DNA of 35,266 nt from Acidobacteriota bacterium (GCA_011523845.1 WTFV01000017.1:1-35266), one strand, 5' to 3'; numbered from the stretch's first letter, positions 16,370 to 24,439 are shown. The notes: a model not told the origin generated them from the sequence alone. Made by a program: numbers and translations.

Positions 16370-17866
16370 CTACTGCCCGTTCACGATCCGCAGGAAATCG
16401 ACGTGGGAACCCACCAGGCCGTGCACGCCGACGTGCCGGGCCACGTCGAGCTCCAGTCGCTCGATGGTCGCGGCCAGGGTGCGCATGCTGTCGTTCACCG
16501 GGGGCGGCTCCGCGCTCGGCAGCCGCGGAGAGTAGAGGTCGGCGTTGATCAGGATCCGCTCGGCCGGCAGATGCACGACCAGCATCGTCCCCACGTGGCC
16601 GAGGTCCGGCACCGCGTGGACGTTCATCACCCGCTCGCCGTCGGTCAGCGTGTACTCGTCGCTCACCAGCTCCAGCGCCGGGATGCGGTTGGGCGCGAAC
16701 CACGGCATCAGGCTCGAGAGGATGTCGGGCTCCAGCGAGCGCGTGCCCGGGTGGAGGAATACGTCCATGTAGAAGTCGCGGCTCGCCTCGTGCGTGATGA
16801 CCGCGGCGCTCTGGGCGACGTAGGTCCGCAGGCCGCCGGCGTGATCGACGTGGTGGTGGGTGTTGACGACGTAGCGGATCGGCTTGTCCGGCACGCGCCG
16901 CCGGAGCTCGGCGATCACCGCGAGCGAGCGCGCCTCGCTCTGCGGCGCCTCCACGACGGCGATGAAGTCGTCGAACTCCACCCCGATGCTGTGATGGGAG
17001 CCGCCCGACACGCGCCAGACGCCCGGCGCCATCTGTGTCGACCGCACCACGACGGGCGGTACGGTCGCCTCCCGCACCACGTCCGGTATCACCAGCTCCC
17101 GGTCCAGGTCGAGATTCGGGTGCACCCCCGTCACCGTGATCTCCATCCAGTTGTGGCCGGGATTGACCCGCGGGTCGCCCTGGTGCGAGTGCAGCACGGT
17201 CGGGAACATCACGCCGTCGAAGTCCTGGTACCCGGTGTAGCGGTGGTCGTAGATCATGTCGCCGAAGTACGGGTTGGGAACCCAGGTCAGAACCCGCTCG
17301 ACGAGGTTGTCCTCGTTGATGGTGCCGTTGACGCGGTACCTGTCCAGCGCGGCGAACGACACGATGGTCAGCGGGCGGCCCTCGAGCATCAATGCGGTCG
17401 CGGAAGCGTCGTCCGCTTCGGCCGCCGCCTTCAGAAACCCGTGCGGCGACATCCAGATGTCGAGCTGCCGGACCTCGGCGTTGGCCGGCTGGGGCACGGG
17501 GTCGTCCCCGGCCAGCGTCCAGGTGTATTCGCCGGCGGTGAAGAAGACGTGCTGCTGCTCGCCCTGCAGCGGCGTGCCGCCGCCGAGCGCCGGATAGTCG
17601 CCCTGCCGGCGGTTGTAGATCTCGTACGACGCGCGATGGCCGTAGCTGATGGTGCGGTCGTAGGCGGTCACCTCGAACCGGGGCCAGTCGTCGGCCGGCG
17701 TGTGGCTCTGGCCGACGTTGGCCACCCACCCGTGTCCGGAGTACCGGATCGTGCTCACGTCGCCCATCGCCGCTGCGGCGGCCTCCAGCACTTGTCCGAC
17801 GTCCTGGGCCGCGGCCGGCGCCGCCAGCGCGCACGCCGCGACGAGAGCAGCAAGCATTCTACGCAT
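16370..17866 (-). CDS. Secreted metallo-beta-lactamase-fold hydrolase
   Basis: The 498-aa precursor has a signal peptide (MRRMLAALVAACALAAPAAA), an N-terminal region of about 250 residues rich in beta strands (the kind found in periplasmic MBL proteins with an outer-membrane lipoprotein-like module), then an MBL domain from about 270. The zinc motif is NTHHHVDHAGG (HHHVDH at 337-342), followed by VPDLGHVGTM and a final HGLVGSH. It likely hydrolyses a small ester, lactone or similar bond in the periplasm; the substrate is unknown. The start at 17866 has GGGAGGA upstream; a longer start at 17890 is less likely. It is divergent from the 18149 gene, with a repeat-bearing 282-bp gap between. Confidence 0.88.
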   Translation of the reverse strand: MRRMLAALVAACALAAPAAAQDVGQVLEAAAAAMGDVSTIRYSGHGWVANVGQSHTPADDWPRFEVTAYDRTISYGHRASYEIYNRRQGDYPALGGGTPLQGEQQHVFFTAGEYTWTLAGDDPVPQPANAEVRQLDIWMSPHGFLKAAAEADDASATALMLEGRPLTIVSFAALDRYRVNGTINEDNLVERVLTWVPNPYFGDMIYDHRYTGYQDFDGVMFPTVLHSHQGDPRVNPGHNWMEITVTGVHPNLDLDRELVIPDVVREATVPPVVVRSTQMAPGVWRVSGGSHHSIGVEFDDFIAVVEAPQSEARSLAVIAELRRRVPDKPIRYVVNTHHHVDHAGGLRTYVAQSAAVITHEASRDFYMDVFLHPGTRSLEPDILSSLMPWFAPNRIPALELVSDEYTLTDGERVMNVHAVPDLGHVGTMLVVHLPAERILINADLYSPRLPSAEPPPVNDSMRTLAATIERLELDVARHVGVHGLVGSHVDFLRIVNGQ

Positions 17867-17947
17867 CGGTATCCTCCCGGCAATCTGCAAATGTCTGTGG
17901 AGCCGGATGATAGTCCGCCATCAGAGCTACCACAAGCGCGAGACCCC

Positions 17948-18056
17948 GCGCGATCGCGGCGCGCGCCGCGACGAGACGGCGCCGTTCCTCGCCGCCGCAG
18001 GCCCACTCGGGAATCTCCGGCGCGCGATCGCGGCGCGCGCCGCGACGAGACGGCGC
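17948..18056. repeat. Direct-repeat doublet B, almost pure GC
   Basis: A perfect 35-bp repeat at 17948-17982 and 18022-18056 (begins GCGCGATCGCGGCGCG, ends GACGAGACGGCGC), offset 74 bp. The repeats contain the palindromes CGCGATCGCG and GCGGCGCGCGCCGC. It lies in the divergent promoter gap between 17866 and 18149. Confidence 0.85.
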
Positions 18057-18076
18057 GGCACGACGGCGCGCGGGCG

Positions 18077-18082
18077 TATAAT
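18077..18082 (+). promoter_or_regulatory. -10 box upstream of the 18149 gene
   Basis: A perfect TATAAT 66 bp before the start codon, just past the direct-repeat doublet. No -35 match is seen at 16-18 bp, where the sequence is GC-only. Confidence 0.5.
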
Positions 18083-18148
18083 TCAGGGATCGACCGTCGA
18101 CGAACGAAGCCAGGCAACGGCCGCAAGGCCAAGTATGGGAGGTGTCAG

Positions 18149-19168
18149 ATGACTCGGCCATATCTCCGCGCCGCGCTGGGCGTGCTCACGCTCCTCGTGC
18201 TCGTGCCGGCCGCCGCAGCCGGACAGGATGCTCCGCGAACCCCCTGGGGTGACCCGGATCTCCAGGGGACCTACACGAACAAGACCATCACGCCGCTGGA
18301 GCGCCCCGAGGCGCTGGGCGACAAGGTGTTCCTGACCGACGAGGAGATCGCCGAACAGGAGCAGGCGCGGGTCCAGCGCAACCAGGACCTGCTGGAGGCG
18401 CCGCCGCGGCGCACCGTCGCGGGGGGCAACGTCGGCGGCTACAACAACTTCTGGCTCGACGGCGGCACGCGGCCCACCAACCGCACGTCGCTGATCGTCG
18501 ATCCGCCGAACGGCCGGCTCCCGGCGCGGACGGCGGACGCCGCGGCGCGCAAGGCGGCGCACGACGAGGCGTATCCGGTCGACGGCCCGTTCGATTCCTA
18601 TGAGGACCTGGAGCTGAACGACCGCTGCCTGGTCTGGTCGGCCGGCCCGCCGATGCTGCCGAGCGCCTACAACAACAACTTCATCGTCCTGCAGACGCCG
18701 ACCCACGTGGTGATCTACGCCGAGATGATCCACGACACGCGCATCATCCCCATCGACGGGCGCGGCCACGTGCCGACGAGCATCCGCCAGTGGCACGGCG
18801 ACGCGCGCGGCCACTGGGAGGGCGACACGCTGGTGGTCGAGACGACCAACCTGCGGAAGACGACGGCGAACGCGGGCGCGGTGGGCGGCGACCCGATCCT
18901 GCTCCGCATGGCGAACGGCCGGTCCGACGACACGCTCACCGTGACCGAGCGGTTCACCCGCAGCGGCCCCGACAGCCTGCACTACGAGTTCACCATCGAC
19001 GATCCGACCCACTTCACGCAGGCCGTCTCCGGGGAGTTCCCGTTCACGGCGTTCCCGGCCGACGAGCTGCCGTTCCTCTTCGAGTACGCCTGTCACGAGG
19101 GGAACTACAGCATGACCAACATCCTCGGCGGCGAGCGCGCCCAGGAGCGGGCGACCGACCAGCCGTAG
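18149..19168 (+). CDS. Secreted protein of an acidobacterial-type family, unknown
   Basis: The 339-aa precursor has a signal peptide (MTRPYLRAALGVLTLLVLVPAAAAG) and opens as TPWGDPDLQGTYTNKTITPLERP. This is a familiar start among uncharacterised secreted proteins of Acidobacteriota and some proteobacteria. Other conserved-looking segments: LNDRCLVWSAGPPMLPSAYN, IPIDGRGHVPTSIRQWHGDARG, HWEGDTLVVETTN, LTVTERFTRSGPDSLHYEFT and YACHEGNYSMTNIL. No catalytic motif is evident. GGGAGG lies 6 bp before the start. A terminator hairpin follows at 19209-19245. Confidence 0.85.
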   Translation: MTRPYLRAALGVLTLLVLVPAAAAGQDAPRTPWGDPDLQGTYTNKTITPLERPEALGDKVFLTDEEIAEQEQARVQRNQDLLEAPPRRTVAGGNVGGYNNFWLDGGTRPTNRTSLIVDPPNGRLPARTADAAARKAAHDEAYPVDGPFDSYEDLELNDRCLVWSAGPPMLPSAYNNNFIVLQTPTHVVIYAEMIHDTRIIPIDGRGHVPTSIRQWHGDARGHWEGDTLVVETTNLRKTTANAGAVGGDPILLRMANGRSDDTLTVTERFTRSGPDSLHYEFTIDDPTHFTQAVSGEFPFTAFPADELPFLFEYACHEGNYSMTNILGGERAQERATDQP

Positions 19169-19208
19169 GCATTCCGGCTCGCGGCGAGGGCCGCGTCCCC
19201 ACGCTCAC

Positions 19209-19245
19209 ACCGGCCGACGGCGTCACATCGACGCCGTCGGCCGGT
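19209..19245 (+). terminator. Strong hairpin terminator
   Basis: A perfect 16-bp stem (ACCGGCCGACGGCGTC at 19209-19224 and GACGCCGTCGGCCGGT at 19230-19245), loop ACATC, 41 bp past the stop of the 18149 gene. No T-run. The next 180 bp (to 19427) hold nothing I can support. Confidence 0.65.
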
Positions 19246-19427
19246 TCGGCGTTGCGGCTCCCCGCTACTACGCACACGCCCGTAAACTACTGAAAAGACG
19301 GGTGTTGCGGTCGCCGCCAGAAACTGCACACGTTCCGTCCCACACTCGGGTTCCGTAGATATTCTGTTTCGCGCGTGTGCGGAGCTCTTGCTGCCATGGG
19401 CGGGACGTACCCGCGGGGCCTTCGGCG

Positions 19428-19673
19428 CTATCGGCTGCCGCGTCTGAGTTCCAGGTAGTCGACGGCCGCGCGCATCTCGTCGGCGTCCCACGCCGTCCAA
19501 TCGTCGTTGTGCGGCAGTCCCGGCACTCCGGTGCTCCTCCCGGCGGCGACGATGCGGACCGTAAGCCGCTCGGTGCCGTACTGCTGACACAGGGTCAGGA
19601 CCTTGGTCGTCAGCCCGACCGACGGCAGATCGTGGACACTTGGGCTCTGCCGGTACGACGTCTGTGAATCCAC
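19428..19673 (-). CDS. Possible short gene or gene remnant, unknown
   Basis: An open frame of 81 codons from a GTG at 19673. Its second half reads LTVRIVAAGRSTG and NDDWTAWDADEMRAAVDYLELR, which looks protein-like, but there is no Shine-Dalgarno, no recognised family and no membrane segment. It starts 18 bp past the stop of the coiled-coil gene on the same strand. It may be the tail of a lost gene. Low confidence. Confidence 0.3.
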   Translation of the reverse strand: MDSQTSYRQSPSVHDLPSVGLTTKVLTLCQQYGTERLTVRIVAAGRSTGVPGLPHNDDWTAWDADEMRAAVDYLELRRGSR

Positions 19674-19690
19674 CCGAAATCTGGCCGGGC

Positions 19691-19999
19691 CTATGCGGCC
19701 CGTTTTCCCGTGATTGCTTCCCGGAGGCCTTCCAGGAGCCCTTCGAGCTTGGCCATTCGTTCCCGGAGCTGCCCGAGCTGCTCGGTCGTTTCTTTCCCCT
19801 GGGCGTCTATCCGGTCTCGGAGTTGCCCGAGCTGCTCGGTCGTTTCTTTCCCCTGGGCGTCTATCCGGTCTCGGAGCGCATCCATCCGGTTTCGCACCCG
19901 GTCGTCGTACCGTGCCACGATTCCCCACACGCCCAGCAGTACTGCTGCGACCATGCCCATGCCGGTCAGCAGTGTCGGGATGATTCCGGGGCTCTCCAT
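19691..19999 (-). CDS. Single-pass membrane protein with coiled-coil repeat
   Basis: The 102-aa protein has an N-terminal membrane helix (TLLTGMGMVAAVLLGVWGIV, about 9-28), then a long charged helix: RNRMDALRDRIDAQGKETTEQ, an exact 18-residue repeat (DRIDAQGKETTEQLGQLR twice), then RERMAKLEGLLEGLREAI. The 18-residue unit comes from an exact 54-bp DNA repeat. Such DUF1640-like helical proteins tend to oligomerise. The start has AGAGGAAG upstream. It overlaps the end of the truncated McrC-like gene by 34 bp, suggesting joint transcription. Confidence 0.7.
   Translation of the reverse strand: MESPGIIPTLLTGMGMVAAVLLGVWGIVARYDDRVRNRMDALRDRIDAQGKETTEQLGQLRDRIDAQGKETTEQLGQLRERMAKLEGLLEGLREAITGKRAA
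19771..19876. repeat. 54-bp tandem repeat inside the coiled-coil gene
   Basis: 19771-19824 is repeated at 19825-19876 with no mismatch over 52 bp (unit begins GCCCGAGCTGCTCGGTCG). The 54-bp length keeps frame and adds one 18-residue helical block. Exact identity implies a recent event, so length may vary between strains. Confidence 0.9.
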
Positions 20000-20844
20000 G
20001 TTCTTCCTCTGTGTACGCTAGTTTTCGTTCGCCTCGCTGTCAACGTAGAGCTGTCCTCCTGCCCCTGTGTCGCGGCTTCGGAGTCGGCTACTGTGAAGCC
20101 CGCGAGCAACAGGGCGATGACGGCATCGACCATCCACTTCAGGAATCGGAGCCCCCGCACCTGCGCCGCCAGGGCGCCGATTTCGCCCTTCAGGCGGGCA
20201 ATCGGACCGCCGAGATCGAGCGTCGCGACGTGGAGGTGCTTCGCCGCATGGCGGGCCCGATACGACGCGGGACCGCCTTCGGGGTCTCCCTCCGCGTAGA
20301 TCAGAAGTCGGCCGGGCAGGTCCAGCGCGGTGGCGTACGCCAGCATCTGGTACAGGTCGGCGTTCGGCGCCCGCTCGGCCTTCGTCCGCTTGTACTTCGC
20401 ATCGCCCACGAACGTGCAGATCCGGTCGTCCCACCAGGAGAGGTGCGGCCTGAGACCGACGTGGTCCGCCTCGTCCAGGTGCAACCGGTAGTCGCCGGAC
20501 AGCCGATCGTCGGAACGGAAGCGGTGCTCGGAGAGTTCCAGGCACTCCCGCAGCGCAACGGTCACGAACTCCTGGAAGACCTGGTTCATGTCCATTAGAA
20601 AGCCGGACGCGCGCACCTTGCCGCGACCGGCCTCGAACGCCCCGTGCCGCAGAACGAGTCGCGCGAGCGCCGCCACCCCGCGGTAGTGCTGGTTCAGGCG
20701 GTCGAAACCGACCTCCGGCACGGCGCCGGACGGAAAGGCGGCGAGCGACACGTCGCGCAGCGATTCCGCAACCCAGGCGACACGGTTGCGCGCTTCCCGC
20801 GAACGCAACTCCAGCCTGCCGAGGCGGTGGGCGGCCGCCTTCAC
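19966..20844 (-). CDS. McrC-like nuclease, N-terminally truncated, with C-terminal membrane extension
   Basis: The 292-aa frame has the C-terminal nuclease part of McrC: LNQHYRGVAALARLVLRHGAF, SGFLMDMNQVFQEFVTVALRE, and the PD-(D/E)xK core LRPHLSWWDDR...FVGDAKYKR followed by ADLYQMLAYATALDLPGRLLIYAEG. McrC normally has a further N-terminal domain of about 150 residues; here the frame starts at a GTG inside the McrC region. Upstream codons still read in frame (GSEDPFTADILLNRL) before meeting the end of the SMP-30 gene at 20903, so the 5' end was probably cut away. No McrB is present. After the usual McrC end there are about 60 more residues with a membrane helix (WMVDAVIALLLAGFTVA). Likely decayed, or a repurposed membrane-bound nuclease. 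Confidence 0.65.
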   Translation of the reverse strand: MKAAAHRLGRLELRSREARNRVAWVAESLRDVSLAAFPSGAVPEVGFDRLNQHYRGVAALARLVLRHGAFEAGRGKVRASGFLMDMNQVFQEFVTVALRECLELSEHRFRSDDRLSGDYRLHLDEADHVGLRPHLSWWDDRICTFVGDAKYKRTKAERAPNADLYQMLAYATALDLPGRLLIYAEGDPEGGPASYRARHAAKHLHVATLDLGGPIARLKGEIGALAAQVRGLRFLKWMVDAVIALLLAGFTVADSEAATQGQEDSSTLTARRTKTSVHRGRTWRAPESSRHC

Positions 20845-20902
20845 CAGGCGGTTCAGGAGGATGTCGGCCGTGAACGGGTCTTCCGAACCGCCTGCCCGCC
20901 GG

Positions 20903-21940
20903 CTACGGCCCCGGAATCGTGCCCTCTGTCGTCAATCTGATCCGGTAGAGCCCCGTGCGGGCCGTCATGTAGAGGGTGCTGCCGTCGTCGCCCCAGGCCA
21001 CGTTGGCGGGCACCTCGTCCGGCATGATCGTTCCCAGGTGCGTGCCGTCCGGGGCGATCACCCACACCCCGCCCGGCCCGGTGGCGAACAGGTTGCCGGC
21101 GTTGTCCACCTTCAGGCCGTCCGCCGCCCCCTCGGCGGTCTGATCGTTGACGTCGAAGAACACCCGCGGGTTCGAGACGCCCTCCTCGCTCAGGTCGTAC
21201 GCCATCCAGACCTTCTGCTCGGGGTCCGAGTTGGCGACGTAGAGAACCGCCTCGTCCGGCGACAGCGCGATGCCGTTCGGGCGTGACTGATCGCGATACA
21301 GCAGCTCCAGCTCGCCGTCCGGGCTCAGGCGGTAGATGCCGTTGAAGTCGTGCTCGCGGAGCGGCGACTCGTCGCGGCCTTCGAGCGCCGAGCCGGGATC
21401 GGTGAAGTAGAGCCAGCCGTCCGACGAGTAGGCGGCGTCGTTCGGACTGTTCAGCCGGCGGCCCTCGTAGCTGTCCACCAGGGTGGTCCGCGTGCCGTCC
21501 GCCTCCACCCGCGAGATGAGCCGGTTGCCGTGCTCGCACATCACGAGGCGTCCCTCGGCGTCGATCGTCAGTCCGTTGGAGCTGACCGACCGCAGACCCG
21601 TGCGGTCGCCTTCGAACACCGGCTCGATGAACGGGCTCGCCCCGTCGGCCTCGGACCACTGGTAGACGCCGTTTCCGCGCACGTCGGAGAACAGCAGGCG
21701 CGACTCGGCGCGGTCCCAGACCGGGCCCTCGGTGAAGACGTAGCCGTCGGCGAGCTTCTCGATTCGGGAATCCGCCGGCACCAGCGCATCGAAGCGGGGG
21801 TCGACGCGCAGTATCGTGCCGGCGCCGTTGTCCGGCGCGGGCGCCTCGGCCGGCGGATCGGCGGCCGGCTCCGGTGCGCCACAAGCCGCGACGAAACACG
21901 TGATTGCGGCAAGGCAGAAAGCTGTCGCCAGTCTGGTCAT
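20903..21940 (-). CDS. SMP-30/gluconolactonase-like lipoprotein
   Basis: The 345-aa precursor has a lipoprotein signal (CLAAITCFVAAC, Cys20) and a Pro/Ala-rich linker, then a six-bladed propeller of the SMP-30/gluconolactonase/LRE type: YVFTEGPVWDRAESRLLFSDV (metal-binding Glu candidate), RLNSPNDAAYSSDGWLYFTDP (Asn/Asp of the metal site), SRPNGIALSPDEAVLYVAN and ADGLKVDNAGNLFATG (Asp candidate). Family members hydrolyse sugar lactones or related esters using Ca or Zn; here it would act at the outer or inner membrane surface. The start has GAGGAGGAAC upstream. Its stop lies 58 bp from the McrC-like GTG start. Confidence 0.9.
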   Translation of the reverse strand: MTRLATAFCLAAITCFVAACGAPEPAADPPAEAPAPDNGAGTILRVDPRFDALVPADSRIEKLADGYVFTEGPVWDRAESRLLFSDVRGNGVYQWSEADGASPFIEPVFEGDRTGLRSVSSNGLTIDAEGRLVMCEHGNRLISRVEADGTRTTLVDSYEGRRLNSPNDAAYSSDGWLYFTDPGSALEGRDESPLREHDFNGIYRLSPDGELELLYRDQSRPNGIALSPDEAVLYVANSDPEQKVWMAYDLSEEGVSNPRVFFDVNDQTAEGAADGLKVDNAGNLFATGPGGVWVIAPDGTHLGTIMPDEVPANVAWGDDGSTLYMTARTGLYRIRLTTEGTIPGP

Positions 21941-22050
21941 CGTCGTTCCTCCTCATGCCCGTCGGGACGCGATCGCCTGTCCGTCCCGGGATTGCCGTCG
22001 ATATCCGACCGTACGGCGGTAGGATACGTGCAGTTCGGCCATCGTGTCCG

Positions 22051-22184
22051 TGGCCAGGAGCCTGCGCCGCAGGACGCAGCGAAGTAGGGGGCAAGCCGTT
22101 CGACGCGTCGCGGTCGAAGCGGCGTGGCCAGGAGCTTGCGCCGCAGGACGCAGCGAAGCGAAGTGCTGCGGCGCAGGGTCATGG
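22051..22184. repeat. Direct-repeat doublet C = palindrome copies R1 and R2; gap 21941-22318 has no gene
   Basis: TGGCCAGGAGCCTGCGCCGC... at 22051-22085 recurs at 22125-22159 with one change, offset 74 bp. The second copy continues into a full palindrome: CTTGCGCCGCAG (22135-22146) pairs with CTGCGGCGCAGG (22166-22177), and pairing extends outward to 22128/22184 with two mismatches. The first copy is only the left half. The rest of the 378-bp gap has no supported gene. Confidence 0.8.
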
Positions 22185-22318
22185 AGCGGGGGGATGGGCC
22201 GAAACGCCGAGCCGGCGAGGCGTTTTCGGGGCGCCGGCCCGGACAGGGCAGGCCGCGCCGCGGAGGCGAGAAGAGCGTGACGGAGCGTCGAGGACGTGTC
22301 GAGGAAAGGAAGTGACCC

Positions 22319-23419
22319 GTGCGTGCACCGTTACAGGCAATCCGATGGCCAGGAGTCTGCGCCGAAGAAGGCAACGGAGTGAGTTCTGCGGGGCAGACTC
22401 CTGGGGCGGTAAGGGCTGGGGCCGAACGCGGCACCCTGGCGACGGGTTTGGCGGCGGTAGCTGCTCTCGCCCTGCTGGCCGCGAGCGCCGCCGGGGCGGC
22501 AGCACAAACGGCCTCCGAGCCGCGGCTGCTGGTCCTGCTGCGCGACGCCAGCGCCCTGGCCGTCGTTGACCCCGCCGAGGGAACCGTGCTGGGACAGGTC
22601 CCGACGGTCGGCAACCCGCACGAGGTGGCCGCGACACCGGACGGCCGGCTGGCCTTCGTGGCCAGTCCGAGCGAGGGGATCTCGGTGATCGACCTGGAAT
22701 CGATGACCGAGGTGCGGCGCCTCGACGTCGGCGCGGGCAGCGTGCCGCACGACGTCCGCTTCGCCGGCGGCAGGCTGTACTTCACCATAGAAGGCTTCAA
22801 GGCGATTGCCCGCTACGACCCGCAGGCCGACGAGGTCGAGTGGACGCTCGGCCTGGGGCAGGACGGCGCCCACATGATGATCGTCAGCCGCGACCGGGAC
22901 ACGATCTTCACGGCCAACCGCGAGTCGGACACGGTGTCGATCGTGGAGGGCGCGGCGGCCGGCCCGCCCGACTGGCAGGTGACCTCGATTCCCGCCGAGG
23001 GCGCGTATCCGGAGGGGCTCGACCTGTCGCCGGACGGCGCCGAGCTCTGGGTCGCCACCCGCAACGACGGCGACGTGTCGATCATCGACGTGGCCGCGAA
23101 GGCGGTCAGCGAGCGGCTCGACCTGAACTTCGAGGACCCGAACCGGCTGGCCTTCACGCCGGACGGCGCGCGCGTGCTCGTGTCCGACTCGGCCACCAGC
23201 GTCGTGGTCATGGACGCCGCGGCCCGGACCGAGATAACGCGCTTCGACCTCGCCCCGAACGCACTGCTCGTGCGGCCCGACGGCGCGGTGGCCTATGCCG
23301 CGCTGCGGGGCGACGACCGGGTGGCGGTGATCGATCTGGAGACGCTCGAAGTGGTCGACGAGTTCGCGACCGGGGCCGGTTCCGGGCCCGGCTGCATGTT
23401 CTGGCTGGCAGGAGAATGA
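22319..23419 (+). CDS. Secreted YncE-like beta-propeller protein
   Basis: The 366-aa protein ends in repeated propeller blades: LLVLLRDASALAVVDPAEGTVLGQVPTVGNPHEVAATPDGRLAFVA, GISVIDLES, HDVRFAGGRLYFTIEG, YPEGLDLSPDGAELWVATRNDGDVSIIDV and VAVIDLETLEVVD. YncE/NHL-type propellers bind partners or substrates; function unknown. A signal peptide lies at about 39-62. Its 5' end is odd: codons 10-30 are supplied by palindrome R3 (22346-22406). The start at GTG 22319 has AGGAAGTGA upstream; a GTG at 22379, inside the palindrome, is the other candidate. Its stop overlaps the next gene's first ATG (ATGA at 23416), so it is co-translated with the LamG lipoprotein gene. Confidence 0.85.
   Translation: MRAPLQAIRWPGVCAEEGNGVSSAGQTPGAVRAGAERGTLATGLAAVAALALLAASAAGAAAQTASEPRLLVLLRDASALAVVDPAEGTVLGQVPTVGNPHEVAATPDGRLAFVASPSEGISVIDLESMTEVRRLDVGAGSVPHDVRFAGGRLYFTIEGFKAIARYDPQADEVEWTLGLGQDGAHMMIVSRDRDTIFTANRESDTVSIVEGAAAGPPDWQVTSIPAEGAYPEGLDLSPDGAELWVATRNDGDVSIIDVAAKAVSERLDLNFEDPNRLAFTPDGARVLVSDSATSVVVMDAAARTEITRFDLAPNALLVRPDGAVAYAALRGDDRVAVIDLETLEVVDEFATGAGSGPGCMFWLAGE
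22346..22406. repeat. Palindrome-family copy R3, inside coding sequence
   Basis: CCAGGAGTCTGC at 22349-22360 pairs perfectly with GCAGACTCCTGG at 22393-22404, loop 32 nt. It shares its left arm with R1/R2 (TGGCCAGGAG-CTGCGCCG) but lies in the pre-signal region of the propeller gene. Confidence 0.8.
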
Positions 23420-23421
23420 CG

Positions 23422-24345
23422 ATGCAGCGAGCGATGTTCGGTTCACGGACGGCGTGGTTGCTGGTGCTGTTCCTCGCGGGCTGCGGCGTAGCCGCCGCGC
23501 CCGAGCCGCAGGTTGCCGAAGCGCCGGCAGAGGAACGCGGCGGCGCCGCAGGGGCCATCGCGGATGCCCTCACGTTCCACGCCTCCTTCGACAACGGCCT
23601 CGATGCGGATCGGGCGGGGGGCGATCCCGTGCTCTACACCGCGCCGTCGTACGACGAGCAGGATCACGCGGAGCCGGGGCTCGGGAACCCGGCGGTGATG
23701 CTCGCCGAGGGCGCGGGGCGCTTCGGTCACGCGCTGCGCTTCACCGAGCGCAACCAGCACGCCATCTTCTACCGGGCGGAGGGCAACATCGGCTACTCCC
23801 CCGAAGGCTGGAGCGGGACCGTCTCGTTCTGGCTCAGCCTGGACCCGGCCACCGACCTGGAGCCCGGCTTCTGCGACCCGATCCAGATCACCGACGCCGC
23901 GTACAACGACGCCGCGATCTGGGTCGACTTCACGGGCGAGAACCCGCGCCAGTTCCGGCTGGGGGTATTCGGCGACCTCGACGTGTGGAACCCGGACGGA
24001 CTCGGACCGAACGACAATCCCGCCTTCACCGACCGGCTCGCGGTGGTCGACGAGCCGCCGTTCGCCGGCGACCGCTGGACGCACGTGGCGATCACCTACG
24101 CCGGGCTCGGCCAGCCGGGAGGCGCCGCCACCCTGTATCTGGACGGCGAACGCGTGCCCGGCGGGGCGGACGACATCGACGAGCCGTTCACCTGGGACGT
24201 CGAGCGCGGCGCCATCAGGCTCGGCGTGAACTACGTGGGGCTGTTCGACGAGCTGGCGGTGTTCGACCGCCCCCTGACCGACGACGAGGTCGGTGCCCTG
24301 CACGCCCTCGACGGCGGCGTGGCGACCCTCTCGACCGAGCCATGA
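23422..24345 (+). CDS. LamG/concanavalin-like lipoprotein
   Basis: The 307-aa precursor has a lipoprotein signal (WLLVLFLAGC, lipid on the Cys), a Pro/Ala/Glu linker, and a jelly-roll domain: ALTFHASFDNGLDAD, GHALRFTERNQHAIFYRAEG, GTVSFWLSL, DRWTHVAITYAGLGQ, ATLYLDGERV and FDELAVFDRPLTDDEVGAL. These are the standard turns of a LamG-like domain, which typically binds or contacts carbohydrate. An in-frame ATG at 23416 overlaps the upstream stop; I start at 23422 because AGGAG lies 8 bp before it. Its last codons form part of repeat D (24330 onward). Confidence 0.85.
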   Translation: MQRAMFGSRTAWLLVLFLAGCGVAAAPEPQVAEAPAEERGGAAGAIADALTFHASFDNGLDADRAGGDPVLYTAPSYDEQDHAEPGLGNPAVMLAEGAGRFGHALRFTERNQHAIFYRAEGNIGYSPEGWSGTVSFWLSLDPATDLEPGFCDPIQITDAAYNDAAIWVDFTGENPRQFRLGVFGDLDVWNPDGLGPNDNPAFTDRLAVVDEPPFAGDRWTHVAITYAGLGQPGGAATLYLDGERVPGGADDIDEPFTWDVERGAIRLGVNYVGLFDELAVFDRPLTDDEVGALHALDGGVATLSTEP

Positions 24346-24439
24346 CGGGGCGCAAGCCTCGGATCGCGGCCGAGGTGGTCACTTCCGCCGCCGTCGCGTC
24401 GCTCGACCGAGCCATGACGCGGCGCGAGCTTCGGATCGC
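24330..24439. repeat. Direct-repeat doublet D; rest of 24346-24638 shows no gene
   Basis: A 38-bp unit (begins CTCGACCGAGCCATGACG) at 24330-24367 recurs at 24402-24439 with three changes, offset 72 bp. The left copy includes the final codons and stop of the LamG gene, so again a gene end was copied downstream. No supported gene lies in the remaining gap before 24639. Confidence 0.85.
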
